NCBI GenBank assembly: GCA_014238195.1
Contig: JABABO010000168.1
Coordinates: 1-13,516, forward strand
Length of the DNA stretch: 13,516 nucleotides
DNA from: Kordiimonadaceae bacterium
Lineage (GTDB): Bacteria; Pseudomonadota; Alphaproteobacteria; Sphingomonadales; Kordiimonadaceae
Direction of reading: 5' to 3'
In this document: piece by piece, positions 1-6,789 of the stretch
Layout of the letters: each line of letters starts with the position of its first letter
How positions within the stretch are numbered: position 1 is the first letter of the stretch
Translations under genes and position numbers: made by a program
The notes under the pieces: model-generated
What the model saw: only the letters and a program-made list of their open reading frames with translations
The model's database searches: none
Told to the model about the DNA's origin: nothing

Positions 1-230
1 CGACTATCACTGCCCTTAGCAATATCTAATAATAACCCATTGTCTTTAAAAGGCTCTAATCCCTCAGCCGTCATATCAGTGAATTTCGGATATTCTTGGT
101 CGCCTTTTAAGCGGTGCCAATATTGAAATGCCTGCCGAGGCAAACGCCGCTCATCGGTTTGGTTTTCTGCCTGCGTCCCAGCTGGTTGTGCGTTTTGATA
201 TCTGGCTGTTATCATTTTAGCAGGTATCAT
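1..230 (-). CDS. Probable PAS-domain protein, N-terminal fragment (runs off left edge)
   Basis: An open reading frame enters from the window edge on the minus strand; 76 codons are visible and its C-terminus is missing. The visible part begins MIPAKMITARYQ. It contains a Tyr-Trp pair near residues 37-38 in QAFQYWHRLKGDQEYP, then a TDM segment at 51-53, and LEPFKDNGLLLDI at 58-70. This spacing (YW, about ten residues, P, acidic residues, L-P, then L-x-D-I/V) resembles the start of the PAS_5-type domain common in alphaproteobacterial single-domain sensor proteins, but the match was made from memory. The start is uncertain: ATG at 230 and ATG at 215 are both in frame, and neither has a strong Shine-Dalgarno sequence. 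A different family cannot be excluded. Codon use and lack of stops make it a credible gene. Confidence 0.5.
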   Translation of the reverse strand, partial: MIPAKMITARYQNAQPAGTQAENQTDERRLPRQAFQYWHRLKGDQEYPKFTDMTAEGLEPFKDNGLLLDIAKGSDS

Positions 231-864
231 TGTGTATGTGCCCGTCCAACCCAAACCCACAGACCATAGGGTTGAAGATTTAAGATATTATGAAGTTGTC
301 TCAAAGGTATACGGTGCACTGCTTTTCGGGCCAATGCATTTAAGTCACGGCAGAAAATTAGCATTGAAAATACAGACAAACCCATATTCACTGTGGTTAT
401 AAGCCTATGAAAAATATTAAACAATTTCATAAATTACCATTTTTAACAAGCGGCACATATAGCGAGACCAATAAATAATGAGGTCATTATTCATTAATAA
501 GTCGAACCGACACAAATATTTATAGCCAAATGAGGTGATCAAAATTCACTGCAATTGGCTATATGTGTGTATATGCTCTTGAACGCCCTTCCCTTACATC
601 AATAGCTCACATGCTGAGCAGGTGTATTAAGTATGCGCAGCTTTCATTGCTCGTGCAAGTCTCATTTGATTTCAGACAACTTTTTCGCATTCATAAGGCA
701 TGTTTTAATCAAAACTTGTCATGCGTGACGTTAGAAAAACTTGCTCTTACAATAAAATTAAGTCAAATTACTTCGCCTAAATGGTTAAAAGACCTGAGTG
801 GTTTGCGGATGGCTCATTTGGAACCACGATGGTATAAAGTAATATGTTATGAGGAAATAAATAT
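231..864. other. Gene-poor interval holding repeat copy 1 and the acyl-CoA synthetase leader
   Basis: No convincing gene lies in this 634-bp stretch. Part of it (458-563) is the first copy of the 106-bp repeat. An ORF from the repeat end (563) runs to 892, but it overlaps the acyl-CoA synthetase start out of frame and has no recognisable motif. A second open frame (199-402, plus) has no ATG and overlaps the PAS-like gene. The region should contain the upstream signals of the PAS-like gene on the left and the acyl-CoA synthetase promoter on the right. A TATAAA at 833-838 is suggestive, but I found no -35 box at a proper distance. A GAGGA ribosome binding site at 851-855 precedes the synthetase ATG by 9 nt. 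Confidence 0.6.
458..563 (+). repeat. 106-bp palindromic repeat, copy 1 (MITE-like)
   Basis: This is the first of three equal-length copies. It starts TATAGCGAGACC and ends TTGGCTATA. The outer ends form a longer inverted repeat here than in the other copies: CACATATAGC at 454-463 pairs perfectly with GCTATATGTG at 558-567. The inside holds a palindrome (AATAATGA-GG-TCATTATT) and a second stem (TATAGCCAA with TTGGCTATA). By hand count it differs from copies 2 and 3 at about 10 of 106 positions each, with no indels, so it is the most diverged copy. It lies alone in the gap left of the acyl-CoA synthetase. No coding capacity is seen. Mobile origin is an inference. Confidence 0.85.
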
Positions 865-2649
865 ATGGCAATTCAAAAATGGAATAGCTTGACGGCTATG
901 TTCTTTGCACAAGCCGATTTTTTTGCTAAAGACCCCTTTCTGTACACAAAAGCAGAGGACACTTGGCAAGCCATGTCATGGTCTGAAACTGCACAGAAAA
1001 TCCTGAAACTAGCGACAGCCATGCGTACATTAGGGGTACAAAAAGGTGACCGTGTTATTTTAGTCAGTGAAAACCGGTCTGAATGGTTAATTGCTGATTT
1101 AGCGATTATGGCACTTGGGGCCATTAGCGTGCCAACATACACCACATATACGTCTCGTGATTATCTTTATCTGATTGAAAACAGCGGCGCACATATTGCT
1201 ATTGTTTCGTCGCGCACGCTTGCCAGAACTTTTTTAAAAGCCGCTCATGAAGTCAACGAAATGGAAGATGCAATATGTATCGAAGACCCAGGCATTGAGC
1301 AAATTTTAAACGTAAAAATCCATGATTGGCATCACTTAATGGACGTTGAGCCTGATACCCGTAACCTGCGTGCAGACATTAACACTGCCAAGCGTGATGA
1401 TATCGCCTGCTTGATCTATACAAGTGGCACAGGCGGTGCGCCTAAGGGGGTCATGCTGCATCATGGTTCGATCTTATCAAACTGCGAAGGGGCAGCCAAA
1501 GTTGTCGAACCATTGGGCCTGAAAAATAACCGATTTTTATCTTTTCTACCGCTTAGCCATGCCTATGAACATACAGCTGGTCAGTTTTTACCCATCGCGA
1601 TTGGCGCATCGATTTGGTACTGTGAGGGCCTTGAAAAACTAGCCGCCAACATGGAAGAAACCGCACCAACATTAATGGTTGTCGTGCCGCGTTTATTTGA
1701 AATGTTGCGCACGCGCTTGGTTCGCCAGATCAAAAATGATGGTGGGCTGAAAGCAAAGCTCTTTGACCAAACCATCGCCCTTGGCACCAAGGCCCTTTTA
1801 AATCCTGAAAACATGACGTTCTTGGATAAAATAAAAAATGTCTTTCTGTCATTCACTGTTCGGCGCGGTGTGGACAAAAAATTTGGCGGTGCTTTAAAGG
1901 CTTTGGTATCTGGCGGCGCACCGCTTGCCCCTGATGTTGGATTTTTCTTTAAAGGACTTGGCCTGCCACTTTTACAAGGCTACGGCCAAACGGAAAGTGG
2001 GCCTGTGATTAGTGTAAACCCACCCCATGCACCGCGCATGCATACTGTTGGCAAAATTCTTGATGATGTGGATGTCCGCATCGCTGACGACGGTGAAATT
2101 TTAGTGCGCGGTGAATTGGTGATGAAAGGCTACTGGCATAATGCCCGCTCCACAGCTGAAACAATTAAAGAGGGTTGGCTGCACACAGGTGACATTGGCC
2201 TATTGGACGATGATGGCTATCTAGAGATCACAGACCGCAAAAAAGATATTATTGTCAATGATAAAGGCGAAAATATCTCGCCTCAGCGGATCGAAGGATT
2301 GCTTTCTTTAGAAGATGAAATCGCCCAAGCTATGATTTACGGCGACCAGCGCCCCCATCTTGTGGGGTTAATTGTCCCCGACCAAGAATGGATGATCGAA
2401 TGGGCGCGTGAACACAGTAAAAAATCAGTGAAACTTGCTGAGCTTAGACCAGACCCAGATTTTCATAAAGCATTGGGGGAAGCCGTGTCCCGCATTAACA
2501 AACGCTTGTCAAACTTTGAAAAAGTGCGCAAATTCACTATTGCTACTGAGGCATTCTCGGTTGAAAATGAGCAAATGACACCAACCCTAAAAGTTCGTCG
2601 CCATAAGGTCCATGAAATATACGGGGAAGATTTAATTGGCCTTTACTAA
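865..2649 (+). CDS. Long-chain acyl-CoA synthetase (AMP-binding, FadD15/ACSL type)
   Basis: A 594-residue adenylate-forming enzyme that should activate fatty acids to acyl-CoA via an acyl-AMP intermediate, for beta-oxidation or lipid synthesis; cytoplasmic or membrane-associated. All core motifs are present: the phosphate loop IYTSGTGGAPKG at 184-195, LPLSHAYEH at 228-236, GYGQTESGP at 372-380, GWLHTGDIG at 437-445, the hinge DRKKDIIVNDKGENISP at 457-473, and the C-terminal lysine in TLKVRR (K576) expected to catalyse adenylation. The length matches the 580-620-residue long-chain branch (human ACSL and mycobacterial FadD15 type) rather than the shorter E. coli FadD. The start ATG has GAGGA 9 nt upstream. 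The stop codon abuts repeat copy 2, whose first base follows directly, so that palindrome may serve as the 3' end of the transcript. Exact chain-length preference cannot be read from sequence. Confidence 0.93.
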   Translation: MAIQKWNSLTAMFFAQADFFAKDPFLYTKAEDTWQAMSWSETAQKILKLATAMRTLGVQKGDRVILVSENRSEWLIADLAIMALGAISVPTYTTYTSRDYLYLIENSGAHIAIVSSRTLARTFLKAAHEVNEMEDAICIEDPGIEQILNVKIHDWHHLMDVEPDTRNLRADINTAKRDDIACLIYTSGTGGAPKGVMLHHGSILSNCEGAAKVVEPLGLKNNRFLSFLPLSHAYEHTAGQFLPIAIGASIWYCEGLEKLAANMEETAPTLMVVVPRLFEMLRTRLVRQIKNDGGLKAKLFDQTIALGTKALLNPENMTFLDKIKNVFLSFTVRRGVDKKFGGALKALVSGGAPLAPDVGFFFKGLGLPLLQGYGQTESGPVISVNPPHAPRMHTVGKILDDVDVRIADDGEILVRGELVMKGYWHNARSTAETIKEGWLHTGDIGLLDDDGYLEITDRKKDIIVNDKGENISPQRIEGLLSLEDEIAQAMIYGDQRPHLVGLIVPDQEWMIEWAREHSKKSVKLAELRPDPDFHKALGEAVSRINKRLSNFEKVRKFTIATEAFSVENEQMTPTLKVRRHKVHEIYGEDLIGLY

Positions 2650-2755
2650 TATAGCGAGACCAATGAATAATGATCTCATTATTTATTGGTAAGTCGAACC
2701 GACACAAAGACTTATAGCCAAATAAGGTGATCAAAATTCACCGCAATTGGCTATA
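2650..2755 (+). repeat. 106-bp palindromic repeat, copy 2 (MITE-like), between convergent genes
   Basis: Second copy, starting at the base after the acyl-CoA synthetase stop codon and ending 7 bp before the stop of the convergent alkyltransferase-like gene. It contains two inverted repeats. The first is a 14-bp arm palindrome at 2660-2673 and 2676-2689 with one G-T wobble. The second is a 12-bp perfect stem, 2710-2721 with 2747-2758, enclosing a 4x4 internal loop, a 5-bp inner stem (GGTGA/TCACC) and a 7-nt loop. It is closest to copy 3, with about 5 differences by hand count. Its position between convergent stops would suit a bidirectional transcription terminator or mRNA-stabilising hairpin, although no T-tract follows in either direction. 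Confidence 0.88.
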
Positions 2756-2762
2756 AGTAAAA

Positions 2763-3140
2763 TTATTTCATTTCCAAGGGGTCAAACCCTGTTTTTTGCA
2801 TCCAGTCGTCGCTAGGGCCTTGCCAACGATGTTTAGTCCAGCTTACCGTGCCTGCTTTATTAAAGCTAACCCCTTCGGCTTCCAGTTTGGCGCGTTGCCG
2901 CGCTGAACCAGGACGGTCACTGATTTTACCAGCACTATTGATAATACGCTGCCATGGTATATTCTGACCCTGCGGGGTCGCAGCCATTGCATACCCTACC
3001 ATCCTAGGGGATACATTTGGTAAAAAAGCTGCGATCATCCCGTAACTGGCCACAAAGCCCTTTGGCACTTCGCGCACCAATTCATAAACACGGCTTTGAT
3101 AAGGAATAGGCTTATCATTGCCAACTGTCTTAATCATCAT
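2763..3140 (-). CDS. Alkyltransferase-like DNA repair protein (ATL, MGMT-family without active cysteine)
   Basis: A 125-residue protein corresponding to the DNA-binding domain of O6-alkylguanine-DNA alkyltransferases. Landmarks: VPKGFVASYG at 25-34 (Y33 matches the tyrosine that rotates the target phosphate), PRMVGYAM at 45-52 (R46 matches the arginine finger), and IPWQRIINSAGKIS at 61-74. In true methyltransferases the last motif reads PCHRV with the alkyl-accepting cysteine; here Trp63 replaces it, the hallmark of ATL proteins. Known ATLs bind O6-alkylguanine without repairing it and pass the lesion to nucleotide excision repair. The ATG at 3140 was chosen because AGGGG lies 8 nt upstream (3149-3153, minus strand); a GTG at 3149 would add three residues. 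The gene is framed by repeat copies 2 and 3, with only 34 bp between its start and copy 3. Confidence 0.9.
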   Translation of the reverse strand: MMIKTVGNDKPIPYQSRVYELVREVPKGFVASYGMIAAFLPNVSPRMVGYAMAATPQGQNIPWQRIINSAGKISDRPGSARQRAKLEAEGVSFNKAGTVSWTKHRWQGPSDDWMQKTGFDPLEMK

Positions 3141-3148
3141 GTTCACCA

Positions 3149-3153
3149 CCCCT
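3149..3153 (-). promoter_or_regulatory. Ribosome binding site of the ATL gene
   Basis: AGGGG on the minus strand, 8 nt ahead of the ATG at 3140. It overlaps the competing GTG at 3149 and so argues against that upstream start. Confidence 0.6.
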
Positions 3154-3174
3154 GTTCTTCAAGCTCACACCATA

Positions 3175-3280
3175 TATAGCGAGACCAATGAATAATGATT
3201 TCATTATTTATTGATAAGTCGAACCAACACAAAGACTTATAGCCAAATGAGGTGATCAATATTCACCGCAATTGGCTATA
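3175..3280 (+). repeat. 106-bp palindromic repeat, copy 3 (MITE-like)
   Basis: Third copy, same length and orientation, between the start of the ATL gene and the end of the serine dehydratase gene, both on the minus strand. ATATAGC at 3174-3180 pairs with GCTATAT at 3275-3281. About 5 positions differ from copy 2 and about 10 from copy 1 by hand count. The two stems are kept, including TATAGCCAA/TTGGCTATA. Because only 34 bp separate it from the ATL start codon, any dedicated ATL promoter must lie largely within this copy, unless the ATL gene is read through from the serine dehydratase gene. Confidence 0.88.
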
Positions 3281-3320
3281 TGACGCTGCAGCCAAGACCA
3301 ATTTAATGCAGAATAATATA

Positions 3321-4715
3321 TTAACAATCCACCACTGTCGCTGCAATCGGCACGGTGACAGCAAGTCCCCCTTCAGCGGTTTCTTTATATTTGCTTTTCA
3401 TGTCGCGGCCTGTAATACGCATGGTGCGGATCACTTTATCCAATGAAACAAAGTGATTGCCATCACCGCGCAGCGATAACCTTGACGCGTTAATCGCTTT
3501 GACAGACGCCATAGCATTGCGTTCTATACAAGGCACTTGCACTAAACCACCGATGGGGTCGCACGTAAGGCCTAAATTATGCTCCATCCCAATTTCTGCG
3601 GCATTTTCCACTTGCGCTGGCGTCCCGCCCAAAACTTCTGTCAGGCCCGCCGCCGCCATCGAGCACGCACTGCCGACCTCGCCCTGACAACCGACCTCAG
3701 CGCCTGATATTGAAGCATTCATTTTAAATAATAAACCCACAGCACCCGCCGTTAATAAAAACCTTACAATGCCATCGTCATCGGCTGCAGGACAAAAACG
3801 ATAATAATAATGGAGCACAGCAGGAATAATACCCGCCGCGCCATTGGTGGGGGCTGTCACCACGCGGCCCCCCGCAGCATTTTCCTCGTTCACAGCCAAA
3901 GCATAAAGATTAACCCAATCCATTATGGTGAGCGGATCTGTCAAAGCGCGTTCTGGTTTATCAGCAAGTTGGCGGTAGAGATTGGCAGCACGGCGTGGGA
4001 CATTCAACCCTGGCATAATACCATCGTTGGTGCAGCCACGTTTGACACAGTCCTGCATTATGAGCCAAATATTCAGTAATTCAGTGCGTACCTCGGCCTC
4101 AGACCGCCGCACACATTCATTGGCCAACATGACATCACTGATGGACTTACCTGACGCAGAACAATGGCTTAAAAGCTCAGCAGCGGATGTAAAGGGATAG
4201 GGCCTTATATCTTGCGCGCTTTCTTTGAAACTGTCGTCATTGGCCTCGGCCTCGGTAACCACAAACCCACCGCCAATCGAATAATAAATCGCTTCGGCAA
4301 GTTGCTTATCATTTTCATAGGCAGAAAACCGCATACCATTGGGATGAAAAGGTAAACTTTCACGTGGGAGAAGGTGTAAATCTTGATTGAGATCAAAAGC
4401 GACTTTTTGGCCTGATTTTAGGCTCAGATATTTTTCAGTTTCAACTGTTTGAATATAATCATCGATTTTTTCCACATCAACATTATCTGGTGTTTCGCCG
4501 AGCAAGCCCAAGATCACAGCTTTATCCGTGCCATGGCCTTTACCCGTTGCCCCAAGGGAACCATAAAGTCGCATATCAAAGCGGGTAACATTTCCCAAAT
4601 GACCTGCACTGTTTAGGTCATTCAAGAAAGCCTGCACAGCCCGCATCGGCCCAACAGTATGGGAGCTGCTTGGCCCGATACCAATATTAAACAGATCAAG
4701 AACGCTATAAGACAC
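3321..4715 (-). CDS. sdaA: L-serine dehydratase, single-chain iron-sulfur type
   Basis: Converts L-serine to pyruvate and ammonia using a labile [4Fe-4S] cluster. The 464-residue chain joins the beta and alpha domains, as in E. coli SdaA (454 residues). Near the N-terminus is DLFNIGIGPSSSHTVGPM, the family signature. Three cysteines (positions 343, 385 and 396 in this start's numbering) sit in GCQGE, CDPIGG and PCIERN. Their 42- and 11-residue spacing equals that of the cluster ligands known from the Legionella enzyme. The chain ends in Cys, as expected for the tail-in-mouth form in which the terminal cysteine occupies the active site. Start: GTG at 4715 with AAAGGA 8 nt upstream; a TTG at 4733 is in frame but lacks such a site. 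The gene is divergent from the ferredoxin gene, with about 200 bp between them. Repeat copy 3 lies 40 bp past its stop. Confidence 0.95.
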   Translation of the reverse strand: MSYSVLDLFNIGIGPSSSHTVGPMRAVQAFLNDLNSAGHLGNVTRFDMRLYGSLGATGKGHGTDKAVILGLLGETPDNVDVEKIDDYIQTVETEKYLSLKSGQKVAFDLNQDLHLLPRESLPFHPNGMRFSAYENDKQLAEAIYYSIGGGFVVTEAEANDDSFKESAQDIRPYPFTSAAELLSHCSASGKSISDVMLANECVRRSEAEVRTELLNIWLIMQDCVKRGCTNDGIMPGLNVPRRAANLYRQLADKPERALTDPLTIMDWVNLYALAVNEENAAGGRVVTAPTNGAAGIIPAVLHYYYRFCPAADDDGIVRFLLTAGAVGLLFKMNASISGAEVGCQGEVGSACSMAAAGLTEVLGGTPAQVENAAEIGMEHNLGLTCDPIGGLVQVPCIERNAMASVKAINASRLSLRGDGNHFVSLDKVIRTMRITGRDMKSKYKETAEGGLAVTVPIAATVVDC

Positions 4716-4723
4716 CAACCCTG

Positions 4724-4729
4724 TCCTTT
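4724..4729 (-). promoter_or_regulatory. Ribosome binding site deciding the serine dehydratase start
   Basis: AAAGGA on the minus strand with 8 nt to the GTG at 4715. It lies inside the frame that would be opened by the upstream TTG at 4733, which favours the shorter product beginning (M)SYSVLDLF, as in other SdaA proteins. Confidence 0.6.
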
Positions 4730-4898
4730 GCAAAAAATCATCAAATAGTTATCTGGACTGTCTATCACCCCCACACGATTAGCAAGTAAAAAAATGCGAT
4801 CCTTTTCACTGAAAATGGCTTGATTTTTTGCAACACCTTATCCATAAACGGTGCAGTATCTTTAAACCACATAGGGGGACACCCCTGTCATATATTTC

Positions 4899-4902
4899 AG
4901 GA
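4899..4902 (+). promoter_or_regulatory. Ribosome binding site of the ferredoxin gene
   Basis: AGGA, 10 nt ahead of the ATG at 4913. It supports this start over the in-frame ATG at 4820, whose extra 31 residues do not resemble ferredoxin. Confidence 0.55.
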
Positions 4903-4912
4903 CCTTTTCAAG

Positions 4913-5230
4913 ATGGTAAAAATTTCTGTAACTGATTTAGAAGGTGAAACCCGCGACATTGATGCCGAGGTTGGCATGAGCTTGATGGAAAATATCCGCG
5001 ACAATGATTTTGATGACCTTGCAGCGATCTGTGGGGGCTGTTGCAGTTGCTGCACATGCCATGTATTTGTTGAGGATGGTTTCGATAAACTGGAGGCCGC
5101 CGATGACGATGAAATGGACCTGCTAGAAGACAATGTGCATTTCCAATCAGGAACAAGTCGCCTGTCCTGTCAAGTCGAAATTAATGACGACATGGCTGGC
5201 TTGAAAGTGACCATCGCACCTGAAGAGTAA
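4913..5230 (+). CDS. [2Fe-2S] ferredoxin, adrenodoxin type
   Basis: A 105-residue acidic electron carrier. The cluster ligands fit the adrenodoxin/putidaredoxin pattern C-x5-C-x2-C...C: C40, C46, C49 and C86 (in RLSCQV). The loop reads ICGGCCSCCTCHVFV, so C43, C44 and C47 are additional cysteines; many homologues have only one extra there, as in CGGACSCATCH. The acidic stretch EAADDDEMDLLED at 61-73 is the usual docking helix for ferredoxin reductases and P450-type partners. In-window partners are not evident: the flavin-dependent halogenase homologues further right need reduced FAD rather than a ferredoxin. The aminopeptidase starts 39 bp downstream on the same strand, so the two may be co-transcribed. 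It could equally serve iron-sulfur assembly or an unlinked oxygenase. Confidence 0.92.
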   Translation: MVKISVTDLEGETRDIDAEVGMSLMENIRDNDFDDLAAICGGCCSCCTCHVFVEDGFDKLEAADDDEMDLLEDNVHFQSGTSRLSCQVEINDDMAGLKVTIAPEE

Positions 5231-5269
5231 TTTACTTATAAATCAAATACCAAACGTGAAGGATCAAAG

Positions 5270-6697
5270 ATGCCCATTCAACCAAATTGCCTTTGTGCTT
5301 TTGATCCTGATATCCAAGCTACAGCGATCCATCTGACTAATGACTTGAATAGTCTGGCGTTGCAGGAAAGAACTTGGGCAACAGCATCTGGTGTCACTGG
5401 CAAAGCAGGGGACATACTCCTTATACCATCTGCCGAGGGTGCCTTGCAAAAAGTGTATGTGTTCACACAAGACACGCTTGATGAACACACTGCCAAGGAC
5501 CCTTGGCTTTTGGCAGGATTACCTTCAAAATTACCCAATGGCATTTATACGATTGCTCAGGATACCCAAAAAATAAATCAAGAACATATAGCCCTCGGTT
5601 GGGCTTTGGCTCATTATAATTTTGACCGTTATAAATCACAAGCTTCCTCGAAAGACTGCACTTTAATGCTGGATCAACATACCAATATTAAAGCCATCCG
5701 TAATAGTGCTGATGCTGTTGCAACAGTGCGTGATTTGGTAAATACACCAGCCGAAGATATGGGGCCTGCTGATTTACAGGATATAATAGAAGCTTTAGCA
5801 GAACAGCATAACGCTCAGGTCAGCACAATAGTGGGGGAGGATTTGCTTGATGAAAATTTTCCAGCCATTCACGCTGTTGGCCGCGCCGCAGAACATGGAC
5901 GCGAACCAAGATTGATTGAGCTTAACTGGCAACCTCTCGCGGCAAATGACGGAATAAATAACCCTAATTTACCGAAGCTTACGCTCATTGGGAAAGGTAT
6001 TTGTTTTGACACTGGTGGGTTAGACCTAAAACCATCCAGCGCGATGTTACTGATGAAAAAAGATATGGGCGGGGCGGCCCACGCCATCGGTCTTGCAGGG
6101 CTTATTATGGCACAGGGCCTTGGCGTTAATCTGCGCTTGCTTGTTCCAGCTGCCGAAAACGCCGTTGCAGGGAACGCTTTTCGTCCAGGGGATGTCTTGC
6201 CGACGCGGCAAGGGATCAGTGTCGAAGTGGGTAACACAGATGCCGAAGGCCGCTTAGTCTTGTGCGATGCTTTAACCTATGGCAGCGAAGAAAACCCAGA
6301 CTTGATGATTGATTTTGCTACCCTAACAGGGGCGGCACGTGTGGCATTAGGGCCTGATTTGCCTGCAACATACACCAATAATGAAACCATGTGGAATGCT
6401 CTAGAGGCCGCGTCTCGCTTTGTGCGTGATCCCCTGTGGCGTATGCCCTTATGGGATGGGTATGAAAATGACCTCAGCAGCGATATCGCTGATATCAATA
6501 ACATCTCCGCAGGACCTTTTGCTGGGTCTATCACCGCAGCGCTTTATCTACGAAAATTTATTAATGACACACCAGCTTGGGTTCATTTTGACACATTTGC
6601 ATGGTCACCAAAAGCCAAAGCGGGTCGCCCAAAAGGCGGTGAAGCTCAAGGGTTACGCGCTGCATATCATGCTATTCAAAAATATTTTGGGATATAA
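5270..6697 (+). CDS. Leucyl aminopeptidase, family M17
   Basis: A 475-residue cytosolic metallopeptidase removing N-terminal residues from peptides; family members are hexamers with two metals per active site. All metal and catalytic residues of E. coli PepA can be placed at the same spacing: K242 and D247 in GKGICFDTGG, K254 in LKPSSAM, D265 in KKDMGGAA, and D324, E326 and R328 in NTDAEGR. The C-terminal catalytic domain (about 150-475) is typical. The N-terminal domain is short and weakly conserved, as in the alphaproteobacterial branch that is usually shorter than PepA (503). AAGGA lies 6 nt before the ATG. The product is likely to act in peptide recycling. The gene sits close to a C40 peptidase gene downstream, which suggests shared use on peptide or murein-derived substrates (inference). 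Confidence 0.95.
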   Translation: MPIQPNCLCAFDPDIQATAIHLTNDLNSLALQERTWATASGVTGKAGDILLIPSAEGALQKVYVFTQDTLDEHTAKDPWLLAGLPSKLPNGIYTIAQDTQKINQEHIALGWALAHYNFDRYKSQASSKDCTLMLDQHTNIKAIRNSADAVATVRDLVNTPAEDMGPADLQDIIEALAEQHNAQVSTIVGEDLLDENFPAIHAVGRAAEHGREPRLIELNWQPLAANDGINNPNLPKLTLIGKGICFDTGGLDLKPSSAMLLMKKDMGGAAHAIGLAGLIMAQGLGVNLRLLVPAAENAVAGNAFRPGDVLPTRQGISVEVGNTDAEGRLVLCDALTYGSEENPDLMIDFATLTGAARVALGPDLPATYTNNETMWNALEAASRFVRDPLWRMPLWDGYENDLSSDIADINNISAGPFAGSITAALYLRKFINDTPAWVHFDTFAWSPKAKAGRPKGGEAQGLRAAYHAIQKYFGI

Positions 6698-6789
6698 TTC
6701 ACGCCCCATTCCTAATTTAACACAATATTAACCTTATTTAAGCACACTGCTTTACAATGTTTAGGGTTATTAATATTGGATTTCAGGAT

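Larger units (their letters stand above)
4716..4912. promoter_or_regulatory. Divergent intergenic region between serine dehydratase and ferredoxin genes
   Basis: These 197 bp should hold both promoters, since the genes point away from each other. I could not assign convincing -35/-10 pairs. A short inverted repeat, AGGGG-GACA-CCCCT (about 4873-4886), lies 26 bp ahead of the ferredoxin start and could be a protein-binding site or leader hairpin. No known operator consensus was recognised. Confidence 0.4.

Noticed and set aside
199..402. Open frame with a hydrophobic start followed by a polar stretch
   Set aside because: It has no ATG (only GTG at 232/238), overlaps the PAS-like gene on the other strand, and resembles no family I know.
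227..430. 67-residue minus-strand ORF upstream of the PAS-like gene
   Set aside because: It barely overlaps that gene's start, has odd composition and no ribosome binding site; it looks like chance.
563..892. 109-residue plus-strand ORF after repeat copy 1
   Set aside because: It starts at the repeat edge, overlaps the well-supported acyl-CoA synthetase start in another frame, has no ribosome binding site and no recognisable motif.
458..3280. tRNA-like T-arm on the minus strand of the repeats (GGTTCGACTT)
   Set aside because: Only the T-loop-like string is present; no acceptor, D or anticodon arms fit around it, so a tRNA or tRNA-derived origin is not supported.
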